A DNA stretch of 64,000 nt from Mytilus trossulus (lineage: Eukaryota; Mollusca; Bivalvia; Mytilida; Mytilidae): the NCBI RefSeq assembly GCF_036588685.1, contig NC_086378.1, positions 48,850,686-48,914,685 of the forward strand. The letters are read 5' to 3'. Position numbers and translations under genes: made by a program. Positions 45,549-57,769 of this stretch are shown piece by piece; the first letter of the stretch is position 1; each line of letters starts with the position of its first letter. Under the pieces are notes generated by a model that was not told the DNA's origin, searched no databases, and worked only from the letters and a program-made list of their open reading frames with translations.

Positions 45549-46140
45549 TGCTACATAGAAATGGAAAGTTCACAATTGGGAAGAAATTTGAAAGCATCTC
45601 TTTTGCCGTAAAGTTTTGTTTTCAAACGCCCCTCATTGTCAATTTCTAGATGTAAGTCAAGATATAATGCAGACTTAACTGTATCTGTTGTATTCTTTAT
45701 CACTAGTTCGATGTTCAACATTGTCACCAAATAATTATGAATTATTCAGTACGGTGACATCATCTATACAGCGGAAAATAAAGTTAAAGGATATTGCTAA
45801 CTTCTTATTTTTCATCCTAAGAAGTTCCTATATGAATATGATGAAGTCAGCCTTGGAATTCATACAGTCTGTTGAAAACCACGTCCTCTAAACGTAACAA
45901 ATATGTTTTCAATCAAGAAATCAAGTATCTTGAAAATGTCAGTTTCAGAGATGTTTTTGTTTGAATCAGTGTGATTCTGTAGATTTAAAGCCGTCAATAT
46001 TGAGATCCTGAAAAACATGTTTGTAATTGAAAATTTTAGTCGCAATTGGTTTGGTATAGGTATAACAAATGATTGATACAGATAGACTGATTGGTACAGG
46101 CTAATTACGCTGAAAGCATTAATCAATGGACTTTCCAATT
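45549..46140 (-). pseudogene. Reverse-transcriptase fragment of a second retroelement class
   Basis: Minus-strand pieces in different frames: NLQNHTDSNKNISETDIFKI with LIENIFVTFRGRGFQQTV (46138-45860), a remnant DDVTVLNNS near 45750, and TVKSALYLDLHLEIDNEG with RLKTKLYGKRDAFKF near 45600. This order (FQQTVG-type, then DD-containing LNNS, then YLDL with LYDKRDDF-type) matches an abundant bivalve RT protein family that I associate tentatively with Penelope-like or related elements. The segment between FQQTV and the catalytic motif is deleted. Dead copy. Confidence 0.75.
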
Positions 46141-46499
46141 TTTATTTGATTTTGATTTTGTCGATTTCTCCGAGCTCTTTTTTGTTCATTCTTTTTGTTA
46201 ACCATCTAAATAAGAAGAAAAGTCCTGTTTTTTTAATGCAATTTTTATAACAATAGAATCGGCATTGCGTTGCAAATAAATAGGATCAGAAGAAAGGAAA
46301 AGATGACACTATCCAAATGTATAATTGATCGAAGTTTAATGGTAAAAAGCAGTGTGTATAACTTTCATAACATAACTTTCATAACATACATTCAAGGTAA
46401 ACTCAGGTAAGGGAGAACAAAAGTGCACAGGCTGAAATGTCTCGCCTTCTTTACTAAACATTTATGTTACGTTGATAGTCCTTAATTTATACAAACAGC

Positions 46500-46768
46500 T
46501 TTGCTACAACTATCACATCAATATAACATGATCCAAGGTCAGATAAACCAAACAGGAAATACATGTACACCTCACAATAATTCCATGCACCAAATATGTT
46601 TAAAATAAAGTGGACATATTGCACATCGAAGAAAAAAACTTAACCATGAAAGTTAACATTGAGTAATGAACCATTGCAATGAGGCTAATGTCAGATGAAC
46701 CATACCAAACAGACGTGTATACCTTACAATCATTACATGCTTTAAATATAGCTGAACTTTGGCATATA
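46500..46768 (-). repeat. Left part of a dispersed repeat split by the large inverted-repeat element
   Basis: Belongs to the ccttgacctcattt family (24394), inverted: gtcagatgaaccataccaaa, ccttacaatcattacatg. It stops at ggcatata and resumes at 50378 with catatagtatctaag. Confidence 0.8.
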
Positions 46769-47599
46769 GGTCCGTGTAACACTTATCAATTCAAAGTTTT
46801 AAAAAATTTTGAAATTTTAGATTTTTGGAATTTTGATCAAAGTTTTAAAATATCAAAATTTCAAATTGTGTTAAAGTTTTGAAATTTTGATATTTTAACC
46901 AAGTTATTAAAATATCAAAATTCTAAATATCGTTTATAAATTTGATAGTTTAGAAATTTGACCAAACTTTTAAAATACTAAACCTAACGCGCAATTTTGA
47001 TTATTTCACTTTTTGAAAGTTTGATTTTTTAAATGTTTGCTTAAAATATCAAAAATATAAAGGGGCGAAAAGAGGGGTAGCTGTAATCACTGATGTAAAC
47101 ACGGCTCTGATAAGAACTATTCTTAGTTATAAATAAATAGCATGAAATATATCAAATCATTCTTAATAACAAAATAAATAATGAAAAGAAGAAGTCGGAT
47201 TTTTTTTATGAAACATATTAGACATCACATGGGATAACAGTATCCTGAAATTTTAAGATTGTGCATCTATTAAAAAAAAATATAATTAAACCTATTTAAA
47301 CCGGAATCAACCACGTTGATTTTAATCTCTTATATAAGGTTAGCATTTGAGATAAATAATTCAAAGCTTTTTGTGTTCCCAGTGCCCAACATTTAGAAGT
47401 ATCAGTGCAAAATGACCAACTCGCAGTAAACCATATAGTATTATTCGCCTTTTTGACGTTCCTGATGAAGGTAGATCCAGAAAAAGCGCCTCGGTGGGCT
47501 GGCATACAACTTAAAACGTTTTCCTTTCTTGTTTATCGATTGCATGATGATAATATATTGCCTTTTATGATGTATTTCAGTTCCAAGAAATGATACGGA

Positions 47600-48070
47600 A
47601 GGAATATAGCGTCGCAATAAAAGTTGTGCTAGGCGTATTTCAGCTGGCCCCTAGACAAAAAAGTGTACTGGTTCAGCAATAATAGACGTAATACTAAACT
47701 CCGAAACATAACAATGAACTAAAATCAAAATCATACAAGACTTAGAAGGACAGAGGCTCCTGGATTGGGACAGGCGCACAAATGCGGCGGGGTTTGACAT
47801 GTTTCGTGAGATCACAACCCTCCCCTATACCTCTAGCCAATTAAGAATGAAAAACACACAGTAATACGAACAGTAAAACGCACTTCAATAGGAAATACAA
47901 GTCCTATGTCAGAATAGGAAACAAACTAAGAAACTAATTAACATGCATGACAATGATAATAAAATAACAAAGGACTACTATACATAAGGCTAGCATTTAC
48001 TGTCATACGCCAGCTCCAGACCTCAATTAAACTAATTGAAAGGTTTTATATGTCCTCATTATGCACACTC
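47600..48070 (-). repeat. Dispersed repeat inside the large inverted-repeat element
   Basis: Contains ttcagctggcccctagac, ggacagaggctcctggattg, gacaggcgcacaaatgcggc and gatcacaaccctcccctat. Related to 42490-42830, 12076-12205 and 63845-64000. Part of one long mussel-type repeat family. Confidence 0.75.
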
Positions 48071-49023
48071 TCTCCCTGTTGCATTTATTGCTAATTTGTT
48101 CCAGACCATTCATGAAATATTTGTCACTGGCAAAACAAAAAATCTGTAATTTAAAATAGGTTGTTTACATACAAATTACGAAGAAACGAAGGATTCAACT
48201 TCCGAGGACAAAGTTGCCCTTATAGATGGATTTAAATATGTTTTAACTTCACTTTGGTCAAACACCTCTTTAATTGTTTCGTTCTTATTTTGCTTGAATT
48301 TCAAATTTCAGTTTCAGCGTTCCGTATGTGAATTCTTTACTTCAAATTCTGCGTTTAACATTGTACTGGTTTTTCGAGAGTGACATTGGTGTACGGCCAA
48401 AAATGGAAAAAAATCCATCATGCAACTGACAGTGTGGCTTCTCTTTGCACGCCCCATTCTGACTGGGTGTACATGTGAACTTTTAGTTTGCTAAAAGTCG
48501 ATTGTCGTACGATAATTTCAAATATAAATACCCAAATAACAAAATGCAAATACGGGACAGTTATATCCTTTAATACAAAAAAGTCGATTCCTTTTGTTTA
48601 CTATAATAAAACAGTGGATGATTTAGAACCTATAATGGATCTACGTGTATGATAACCAGTCCAAACGTTGTCTTTAAGGTAGCAACCATGTAACTTTAAA
48701 AGTGGGGTGAGGTTGTTTTGTCGAAGCGCTAACAATTTTATTAAGTTTTTCATCGCCATTAATCGACTAGTCTGGTTCAAAAATTAACACTAAAAGGCAT
48801 GGATAATTTTTCTTTTGTCCTCTTCTGGCACAGAATATTATATCATCAAATTAGGGATCAGAATATTTTAATGTACCATTATCGAACCCCCTGGTGGTAG
48901 TATCAAGTAAAACACAGGGACTATCTAAATATTGGTTCCCCAGACAATTACCATTTATCGCTGATGAAAACTTTTGAACACACTTTTCAACTTTCAAAAT
49001 GCCGACACCTACAACTGGATAGA

Positions 49024-49140
49024 TGGGTGCTTAATGTAGTACAGCGGCAACTATTACATAAACATGAATGCAAGTTGGGTGCTTAATGAAGTACAGCGGT
49101 TATTATTACATAAATATGAATGCTCGTGAAAATAATGTTT
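49024..49140 (+). repeat. Two-copy 55-62-bp tandem duplication
   Basis: ttgggtgcttaatgaagta or atgggtgcttaatgtagta, then cagcgg, tattacataaa and atgaatgc, occur twice. Confidence 0.75.
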
Positions 49141-49282
49141 ATGGTATACGTTTATATATGATATGAAAGGTTTCAACTTTTACAAAACCAGAGCTATACG
49201 TTGGATTTAAAAGTTTACTTTATTGACCTTTTCAATTTTATTTGACTTTATTTGCATTTTTAACTTAATTTTGTTCGAGTGT

Positions 49283-49325
49283 CAATGATAAGTCTTTTGT
49301 AAACGAAACGCGCGTCTGGCGCAAA
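49283..49325 (+). ncRNA. Degenerate hammerhead-ribozyme-like motif
   Basis: caatgataagtcttttgtaa followed by acgaaacgcgcgtctggcgc resembles the hammerhead core CTGATGAG, stem II, GAAAC, then a 3' stem. The first core segment has substitutions (CTGATGA to CAATGAT) and stem II is weak, so it is probably inactive. Penelope-like elements and mussel retrozymes carry such motifs. Confidence 0.4.
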
Positions 49326-50383
49326 AACCGGCAAAATTTATATTCCGGTATCCATCTATGATGAGTTTGTGTAGATACCTTGTAACAGTATCTTGGCTCC
49401 AATTTGCTGATATTGGATCCTATTGCCGTCTTAATTTCAGCGTAAAAAAGGTTATATTAAAAACCTCCCATACTGTGGACTAGCACAACCTTAAACCATG
49501 CATTCAGTATCATGAAGCGCTTTTCCTGGTCGACCTCCTTACGGAACGCTTAAAGCTAAATATTTAAGGCAAACAACTTACAAAGAACAGATAAAAACTT
49601 TTAAGATGATCTTTCATTCTGTACATGTATTGATATATTCTTTAACCAACATGATTGCAGAAAGTAAGAAGTCGTAAAGCAAAACAGGAAAAAAAATGAA
49701 ATCAAAAGAGATAATGCATCGTGTATTGGGCCTTTTTATGGCTTAAAGTTAAGTAGAAAATGTATATACATGCTCAACATAACCATACTATTTGACCTAC
49801 TGCGAGTTGTTCAGTTTTTACTGTTACTCCTGTTTCTCCTAAAATATGCGTGCTAGAAAAACCAGCAGGTAAAATGGTCAATATCAGAGCCGTACGTCTG
49901 GCTTTTAAATGAATTATCTTCTCTTAAGAAATATTAATTTTGTCATCCAATTTTTCACCGCTTTCAACTGTCCGTTTCAGTTCATACATAAACTTTTAAG
50001 TATCAGTATGTTTTTAATTCATATTGTTTCGTTTCGTTCCGCTTTTATTTCGTTTCGCTTTTTCAGGTATCCCTCTTATTGCCCCTTTTCTATTTGATAT
50101 TTTAAGCAAACATTTAAAAAATCAAACTTTCAAAAAGTGAAATAATCAAAATTGCGCGTTAGGTTTAGTATTTTAAAAGTTTGGTCAAATTTCTAAACTA
50201 TCAAATTTATAAACGATATTAAGAATTTTGATATTTTAATAACTTGGTTAAAATATCAAAATTTCAAAACTTTAACACAATTTGAAATTTTGATATTTTA
50301 AAACTTTGATCAAAATTCCAAAAATCTAAAATTTCAAAACTTTTTAAAACTTTGAATTGATAAGTGTTACACGGACCCATATA

Positions 50384-50535
50384 GTATCTAAGAAACAAAC
50401 TAAAACAGGGTAACTTATGATTAACAAATGAAACATGAAAATAAGGTCATGGTCAGATGATAATTTCCAGACAGACATATACATGATATTACAATCATTC
50501 TATACACCATATAGTTGACCTATTGCTAATAGTAT
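50384..50535 (-). repeat. Right part of the dispersed repeat split by the large element
   Basis: Resumes with atagtatctaagaaacaaac, then atgaaaataaggtcatggtc, cagatgataatttccagaca and ttacaatcattct, as in the ccttgacctcattt family. Confidence 0.8.
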
Positions 50536-50539
50536 AAGA

Positions 50540-51690
50540 ACCAGATGCTCATCATGGCGCAGCTTTATACGACCGCAGAGGTCCACCTCTGAACAGTTCG
50601 GGCAAGTATGGAAACAACATTCAAGCTTGATACAGCTCTGAATTTGGAATGTGATTAAATAGTTGACACAGCATAGGTTTCTGACACAGAATGAATGTGG
50701 TCTTATGAACTCAAACAATTTAGATCTATCAATTATTGTCCAATATCCAAAATCTAAATACATGGCCATGGATTGATTCAGCATATCAAAGAATCCCAAG
50801 AATTCATTTTTTTATGAAACAAAACAAAGTTTTTAGACCCTTATGACCTCAATGTGAACCAATTTGATAGCAGGGCCCAAAAATCAAAAATCGAAATACA
50901 TGGGTAGATTTAGCATACATTCAATTTTTGTTGAAATCATCCAAAGTTAAATTTTGTACCCAAATTTGGACCAACTTGAAAACTTGGCCCATAAAAAAAA
51001 ATAACTGCATGTTAAGATTCAGCAAATCAATGAACCCCAATAATTCGATTTTTAATTAATCAAACTATATAAGTTTTATTTTTAACCACTTGGACCATAA
51101 TGTAGACCAAGTTGAAAACGGGACCAAAAATTAAAAATCTAAATACAGGGTTAGATTCGCCATATCAAAGCACCTCAATAATTCAATTTTTGATGAAATC
51201 AGAATTCAAGAATAAACCCCCATTTGAAATTGGTCAAGAAATGACAAAGTATTAGAAAAGTATTGTTTTTTTTACCTTTTTTGGAGCCTTATTCCTAAAT
51301 AGTTTTGGCCATAACCCCCCTTATCAATCTAAACCTTCATTTCTTTAAATGGAACCTTGAGTTACAATTTCCTAAAGATCCACAAACTTAGATCATGTTA
51401 CAAGTTATTGTCTCGAAACTAAAAAAAATACTTATTTTGACTCACTTTTGGGTCCCTTATTCCTATACTGTTGGGGGAAAAAATAATCCCAACCTTCTTT
51501 TAGTGGTCATAAACCTTATGTTAAAATTTTAATGATTTCTATTCACATATACTAAGTTATAATACAGAAACCATCTGTCTTTGGACGACGCTGACGGCGC
51601 TGACGACGACGAAAACGACGACGACGTGATGATCAATATATGACCACAAATTTTAGAATTTTTGCGATCGTTTAAAAACAGACCAAAAAA
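50540..51690 (-). repeat. 'tatacgaccgc' family, copy 2
   Basis: Starts agatgctcatcatggcgcag, then ctttatacgaccgcagaggt, and ends in ttttgcgatcgttt. The ~150-bp units (cccaaccttcttttagtgg) are fewer and more diverged than in copies 1 and 3. A (gac)n-like run lies at 51583-51625. Confidence 0.8.
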
Positions 51691-51899
51691 TAATAAACTG
51701 TTTTCATAGAGATTTGTCTCTCCTTTTTGTAATGTTGAATAATGCAAATGTTGAAATTCAAAAAGCAATACTTAAACATGTAATTAATGCAAATATTCAA
51801 AGTCGATGAACTCTGACTGAAGATACATGGTTGAACAATCTCCATGGAAATGTGCTAATGTTAATATAACTGCATATACCAAATACCTTTGACTTATCA

Positions 51900-53250
51900 T
51901 AAGTAGTTCCCTGTTAACAAACCTAAACATAACACAAGACCTTGTAAACTATGTAAAAGTGTCAGAGTCAATGACCAATGATGAGGGGTGAGGCTTTTAC
52001 AATCTGCAAGGAAATAAGACTTGCAAATGCCAATAAATTTCCATACCAAATATCATTAAGCTAACATTATCAGTTCATCTTCAACTGATCTCATCACAAA
52101 GTTAAACATATAAACTAAGCGAATGTTTCAACGTCAATATACCATGACTGAGAGAGACAGGGCCACATAATATCCATGGAAATGAGATGTGTCTATGCTT
52201 TTATAACTGCTTACACAATATCATTGACCTACCACTTTTAGTTAACCATAAATTAGACCTAATCAAAAACACATACATTGTTGACGCCGCCGCAAACATC
52301 ATACCTGTCTCTGTTTTTGACTCCGTCAAGGCGAGAAAAAAAAATCTAATATTGAGTTATGAAACGTAGAATGAGGTCAATGTCAGTTAATGTGGGGTTC
52401 GTGTTGCTTATTCTTTAGTGTTTATGTTGTGTCATGTGTACTATTGTTTGTCTGTTTGGTTTTTTACCATTTTTAGCGAAGGCGTTCTCAGTTTATTTTC
52501 GAGTTTGACTGTCCCTCTGGTATCTTTCGTCCCTTTTTTAAAACATGCCAGACTGATATATACATCACACAATATTTTCAAACCAAATATAGTTGAACTA
52601 TTGCATACAGTACTAAAACAACACAAAAAGATTCAACTTAAAACACCCGAAACATGAAAATATGGTCAAGTTCAGATGACACCTGCCGGATGGATATGTA
52701 CACCTTACAATCATTCCATACAACTAATTATCTACACCTATTGCATACAGTATTACTGAACTTGTACACATTTTTGTTTAGGAGCCAGCTGGAGCACGGC
52801 TCCGGATGCGGGATTTCCTCGCTAGATTGAAGACGAATGGGTGGACTTCGTCTGTTATCTGATCATTGTTTATGTTGTTGTCTCTTTGACGCGATCCCTA
52901 TTTCCATTCTAAATCGTAGTATTAGAAAAACACCACTGAACCCTGAAAATAAGGTCAAGGTCAGATGACACCTGCCAGGTGGACATGTACACCTTACAAT
53001 CATTCCATGTACTAGATATAGTAGACCATTGCTTATAGTATCTAGGATATGGACTTAACCACAAAACCTCAACCTTGTTCACTCATTAATGAAATGAGAT
53101 CGAAGTCAAGTGAAAACTGTCTGACAGGCATGAAGACCTTGCAAGTTACATACACATTTAGATATTTAATTCGTCATAATAAGATAGAACGAAGAGTATT
53201 CAAAATCTTCAATTTTTCAAATAGTTACTGAACCATGAAAATGAGGTCAA
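51900..53250 (-). repeat. Mosaic of dispersed repeats
   Basis: Inverted ccttgacctcattt family units (for example acctgccaggtggacatgta at 52970) surround inverted copies of the 32535 repeat (52380-52535) and of the gagaatggaaatgggg family (52780-52920: ggagccagctggagcac, tgttgtctctttgac). No gene seen. Confidence 0.75.
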
Positions 53251-53377
53251 GAAATAGAGAGGCAAGCTAATGGCGCCACAGTAGGATCTCTATCCCTATA
53301 CCAAGCTTTCTGTAACAGAAGTGGCAGGCTCAACAAAAACGAAAAGTTGACATTTGTATAGGGGGCATATTAGTAGA

Positions 53378-53417
53378 ACCAAGGATTTGTATAGTTAGAA
53401 CTATACAAATCCTTGGT
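53378..53417. repeat. Perfect 19-bp inverted repeat, 2-bp spacer
   Basis: accaaggatttgtatagtt, ag, then its exact complement aactatacaaatccttggt. Adjacent AT-poor sequence is unclassified. Confidence 0.9.
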
Positions 53418-56400
53418 AGAACAATCAAATTGAGTCCACCAAAATTCAAACTTGATCTAGGTTTTTTGGTAATTACCATTGCACAAAGGTTTCATAACAT
53501 TTCTTTTAGGCAATTACAGTGAGTGAACTGAATGGGATATAACTCTAGAACAGTAATAGTGATGCCATGAAAATTTAAAAGAGATCAGTGTTCTGTGGTA
53601 ATCAACATTGTGTTAAAGTTTCATAATGTTTGGTTGAGATAAACTAAAATTAGAGAACAGAAACAGACAGACAAGGGTAAAACCCTATTGAAGTAGAAAT
53701 AATACCAAAAATTAAAATTTATTAAGTAAATGCTGTTAGATTTATAACGAAAAAACAATTCATAAAATTATACAATACATTTCAACAGGTTAATATTGTT
53801 ACACAGTCAATATAGAAATAAATATTAAAATTATTAAACTTAAATAAATAACAATTGTTTATCAATCTGTCAATCCAATGCTTATTTTTTTAAACACAAT
53901 TATTAAAATAGTTAACATTTTTAAATTACATAAATCATGATATTATCCACACAAAAATATAATTTTAAATGCCTTCAAGGAAATATTGCTCGCAATAATG
54001 CCAGCATAATTCATTATTGCACTGATCAGAAATTATAGATACTTTCATTTACCTTCCAATATACCTCCTAAACAATTTAAAAAAAAAACCACCAAATGGA
54101 CTTATGTTTTTTTTAATACCATTACTCAACTCAATTATCTTGGCAAAACCACACATCTTTTTTTGTATACACTGTAGTTCCTATTTTTGACTAAATCTGA
54201 GTATGTTGACATGTCTATAAAATTGTAGTGTCAATTATGATCAATTATGTAGATATTGGTACACATTGTATCATCTTCTTTAACATGCAATAAAGCAATT
54301 ATAAATTTGCCTGAAATTCAGAGCTTAACTAATTTTGATATTTGAGGGGGCAAATAATGAGCTTTATACATTCTGAGCCCTAGCATTTTGATTACTGACA
54401 AGCATATACAACAACATTTTCCTTATCTTTAAGGCACATGCATCTTATCTTTTAATTAATTACATAAGTAAATTCATATCACAATATTTGACTTATTATA
54501 ATGAACATATTATTCTTTGAATTATAGTAAATGCGAATGTGTCCATAGTACAAGGATGCCCTACTCGCATTATCATTTTCTATGTTCAGTGGACCGTGAA
54601 ATTAGGAAAAATACTTTAACCTGAAGTGGGACGAACGGACGAAGGGATGAATGTACGGACGAACAGACCCATAGACCAGAAAACATAATGCCCCTTTTCT
54701 ATTGTAGGTGGGGTATAACAACACAAAATACTTCATAAAAAAAACAGTAAAAGCAAAAAAAAGGTGAGAAATCTTCTTCTGTTGTATCAATATATTTAAA
54801 TGCGACCATACCAACTCTGAGATGTTACTTTATTGAATAAATAATGTTTTTACACATTTGTACACAAGTATCATTAGCATAATTAGGGATTTGCAATTTG
54901 CACAAAACCCCATATACTTTACAGAATTTACAAACAATAAGGGATCTTCTATATAAATAGTTAGTTAACATGTTATGAGGTTCTGTGTTATTAACACACA
55001 AAAAAGCAATGATAAGAAGACTCATAACAACTACTTTTCACAAGAAAGTAGGTGACACCATTGAATGTTTTTTTCTTTCCAAACAGTGAGAGATTTCTTT
55101 TTAATTTTGAATATAAATCTTGTATACAACCTAAACAGACATAACTATATAAGATAAAATATGCAATATATATATTTTGTTATGTAAAGTAAACTACAAA
55201 AATTCACTTACTAAAATGATTAATTCAGATTATGACAAATTCAAACTTGCTGAATGAATAAATAACTGTCAGATTAATGTCCAGTTGCAAATTATGTGCA
55301 TATTCAGGGAGAAAATATATTCATTTGATAAGATTATTTATCCTGCTTTTGATTTAATTGACACGTGAGCCAGCTTTAAATAATTTAATTCAAACGGTAA
55401 CTGAATCCACAGGAATACAATGTTTCTGCACCCAGACATTTTATTCTGTATCTGTGCTGAATAGCAATCCCTCTTTTACTTCTTCAAATGCATTTACACA
55501 AACAGAGAAACAGCAAATTCTATTTGAAAATCATTGAAAAAACAAAGGTATTTACAATGAGGAACTGGTTATTAAATTCTGCTTAAAAATAATAAAGAAT
55601 GGCTATATTATATTTACAAAATACATGACAGAACAAAAGACTGATGAGCTTAGTAAAACGATAAGAATAACATTCCAACCTTAATTCTGATGCCAACATA
55701 AAAAAATGCTAAAGAAACATGATCACTGAGCAAAAAGTGTAATAATTATGTATTTAAATTGCAGTATGTAAACTTGGACCTAACTTTTTACCTGTACTTT
55801 TAAAGTAAAGCATTTCAAACTTGCTTTCTATTCATCTTTTTAAGGAGAACCAAGAGAAACATTTAATTTGTGAAAGGAGATTAATTATATACAGGTACTG
55901 CTAAAAAACTTCCAATTATCCTTCATACAGGTATTTAGTTTTAAATATTAATGCATTAATAAGAGAAGTCCATTCATTGTTAAATGTTAAAAGTATAGCT
56001 GAAATATTTAGCTAATGAAGTTAGGGATTTTTTTCTGAAATTTAGGGCAACATCAATTTCTCCCTGGAGCTTCTCTAGAGCAAAATGAGTAAATCTAGGG
56101 AGACATAGTCACACATTTCGACTAGTGTGGTGAGCCCTGAATTATTTTATAACTAATGACAATTTGATAACTCCACTGCATTTATATAAGTTAACTGCAC
56201 TGTACTGGGAGAAAACTCTAGGCTATAAGAGCTCAAGTTTTAAATGGAATCCTTCAACATATAAAAATTGTATAATACATATGCTATCATAAATATAGAT
56301 ATAAAAAAAATAAGAAATTAGTATCACGTTTTCACTTTATCCTATATTGAAAAAACATATTAACCTTTTGATTTTGTCTTGTTTATCAACACCTTGATTG

Positions 56401-57769
56401 ATTGGTTGCTGTTTAATACAACTTCTAACACTATTGTGCTAGTTCTTGATGGTTATTTTTAATAATCAGTTCAATAATCAATCAAAATAGTAAATAAACA
56501 TCATATCATGTCATATCATCATTCCATTTTGTAATAATTACATAACATGTATGTTTCATAGGAATTTGTTTTTTTGACACATATATATTCGATTTCTCAA
56601 GAAAAATGCAACATTCATAAATACATGTGCTTCCCACAACAAAATCACAACAATGCATTGGAAAAAAACCAAAAAAACTTGACAATACTAGTTATTTAAA
56701 ATTGTTAAAGAATTAAAGTGATTATAAGAATCATTTTTCAATTTCATTTTAGGATAATTCAAAAGCATTGATCATGTGCTAACTTTAGTGAGGCACTGCA
56801 AACAAAATGTGCTTCAATGCTTTTACAACCCAATAATCCAATAATATAATGAAAAAAAAGCTTTTAATACAATTCAAAAATAAAAATTGTTTTATGTGAT
56901 TGCTAAGAAATTTAGAAACAAATTGCAAATCATAAGTTATTGGAATTTTTTAATGTCCAATTATGATTATTTTAAACTTGAGTTCTTCCCATTTATGCAT
57001 TTACAGGGGTTGAACACTTATTTTCAAGAACTCTTTCAAATACATCCAATAAATAATGATTATATTATACATGTTCTATAATGCATATTGCAGAACATTG
57101 TTTTTACAGATTTTGTCATCTTTATTTGTAGTCAAATGGTCATCACAAACATTTGAGCTAAAAACTATATTTTTTAAAGACATAATATGTTGAGGCATAT
57201 AGATATTGGTGTTGATTAGTGCTTCCATAGTAACTTACTTTTTTTTTAAACCAAATGATAGGTTTAACAAATGATCAAGAATATTTTGGCTAAACTTTTT
57301 AAAAGATCGGAATTTTCTTTTGCCATATATTTGCCATAATTCAACACACCATAAAAAATATAAAGACATTTCATTAACTATTGTAAATTAACTAATAATT
57401 GTTTTTAAATTATTAATAATTTAAATGATTATGTTTCCAAATTTTTTTATCTCAACAACGTTTCCTGTAATTACAAATAAGTAAGCTCAATAGTTTTGAT
57501 CATTGCTCAACAATCCCAAAAAACAGTGCACCCACAAATCTGAATTTGAAGTATACTTACTATACTATGCATTAATAGATGATTCATGTTTTTTGTTATT
57601 GGAATTGAGATTAATAGTTCAAAATAAATTCCAATTTTTTTTCAACAGCTGTTAAAAATTCAAGTGTTAAGATTTTCCCTTTCATCAACCCTTTAAAACA
57701 TATTGTAAGCTATTTATAAAATCCTGGAAAGATCGTCATTGTGAAGGTATAATAAAAGTTCACTTATTT

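Larger units (their letters stand above)
46769..50377. mobile_element. 3.6-kb element with about 285-bp inverted termini
   Basis: Termini ggtccgtgtaacacttatca (46769) and tgataagtgttacacggacc (to 50377) are inverted. Complementarity extends to about 47053 on the left and 50093 on the right, almost base for base, and weaker for 25 more. Arms are AT-rich with repeated gaaattttgatattttaa-type words. A 6-bp direct repeat catata flanks it (46763-46768, 50378-50383), and removing the insert rejoins a known repeat. The 3-kb interior has fragments of other repeats but no recognisable transposase or polymerase. Confidence 0.9.

Noticed and set aside
55651..55680. ctgatgag motif as hammerhead core
   Set aside because: No GAAA segment follows at the required distance and no stem II forms.
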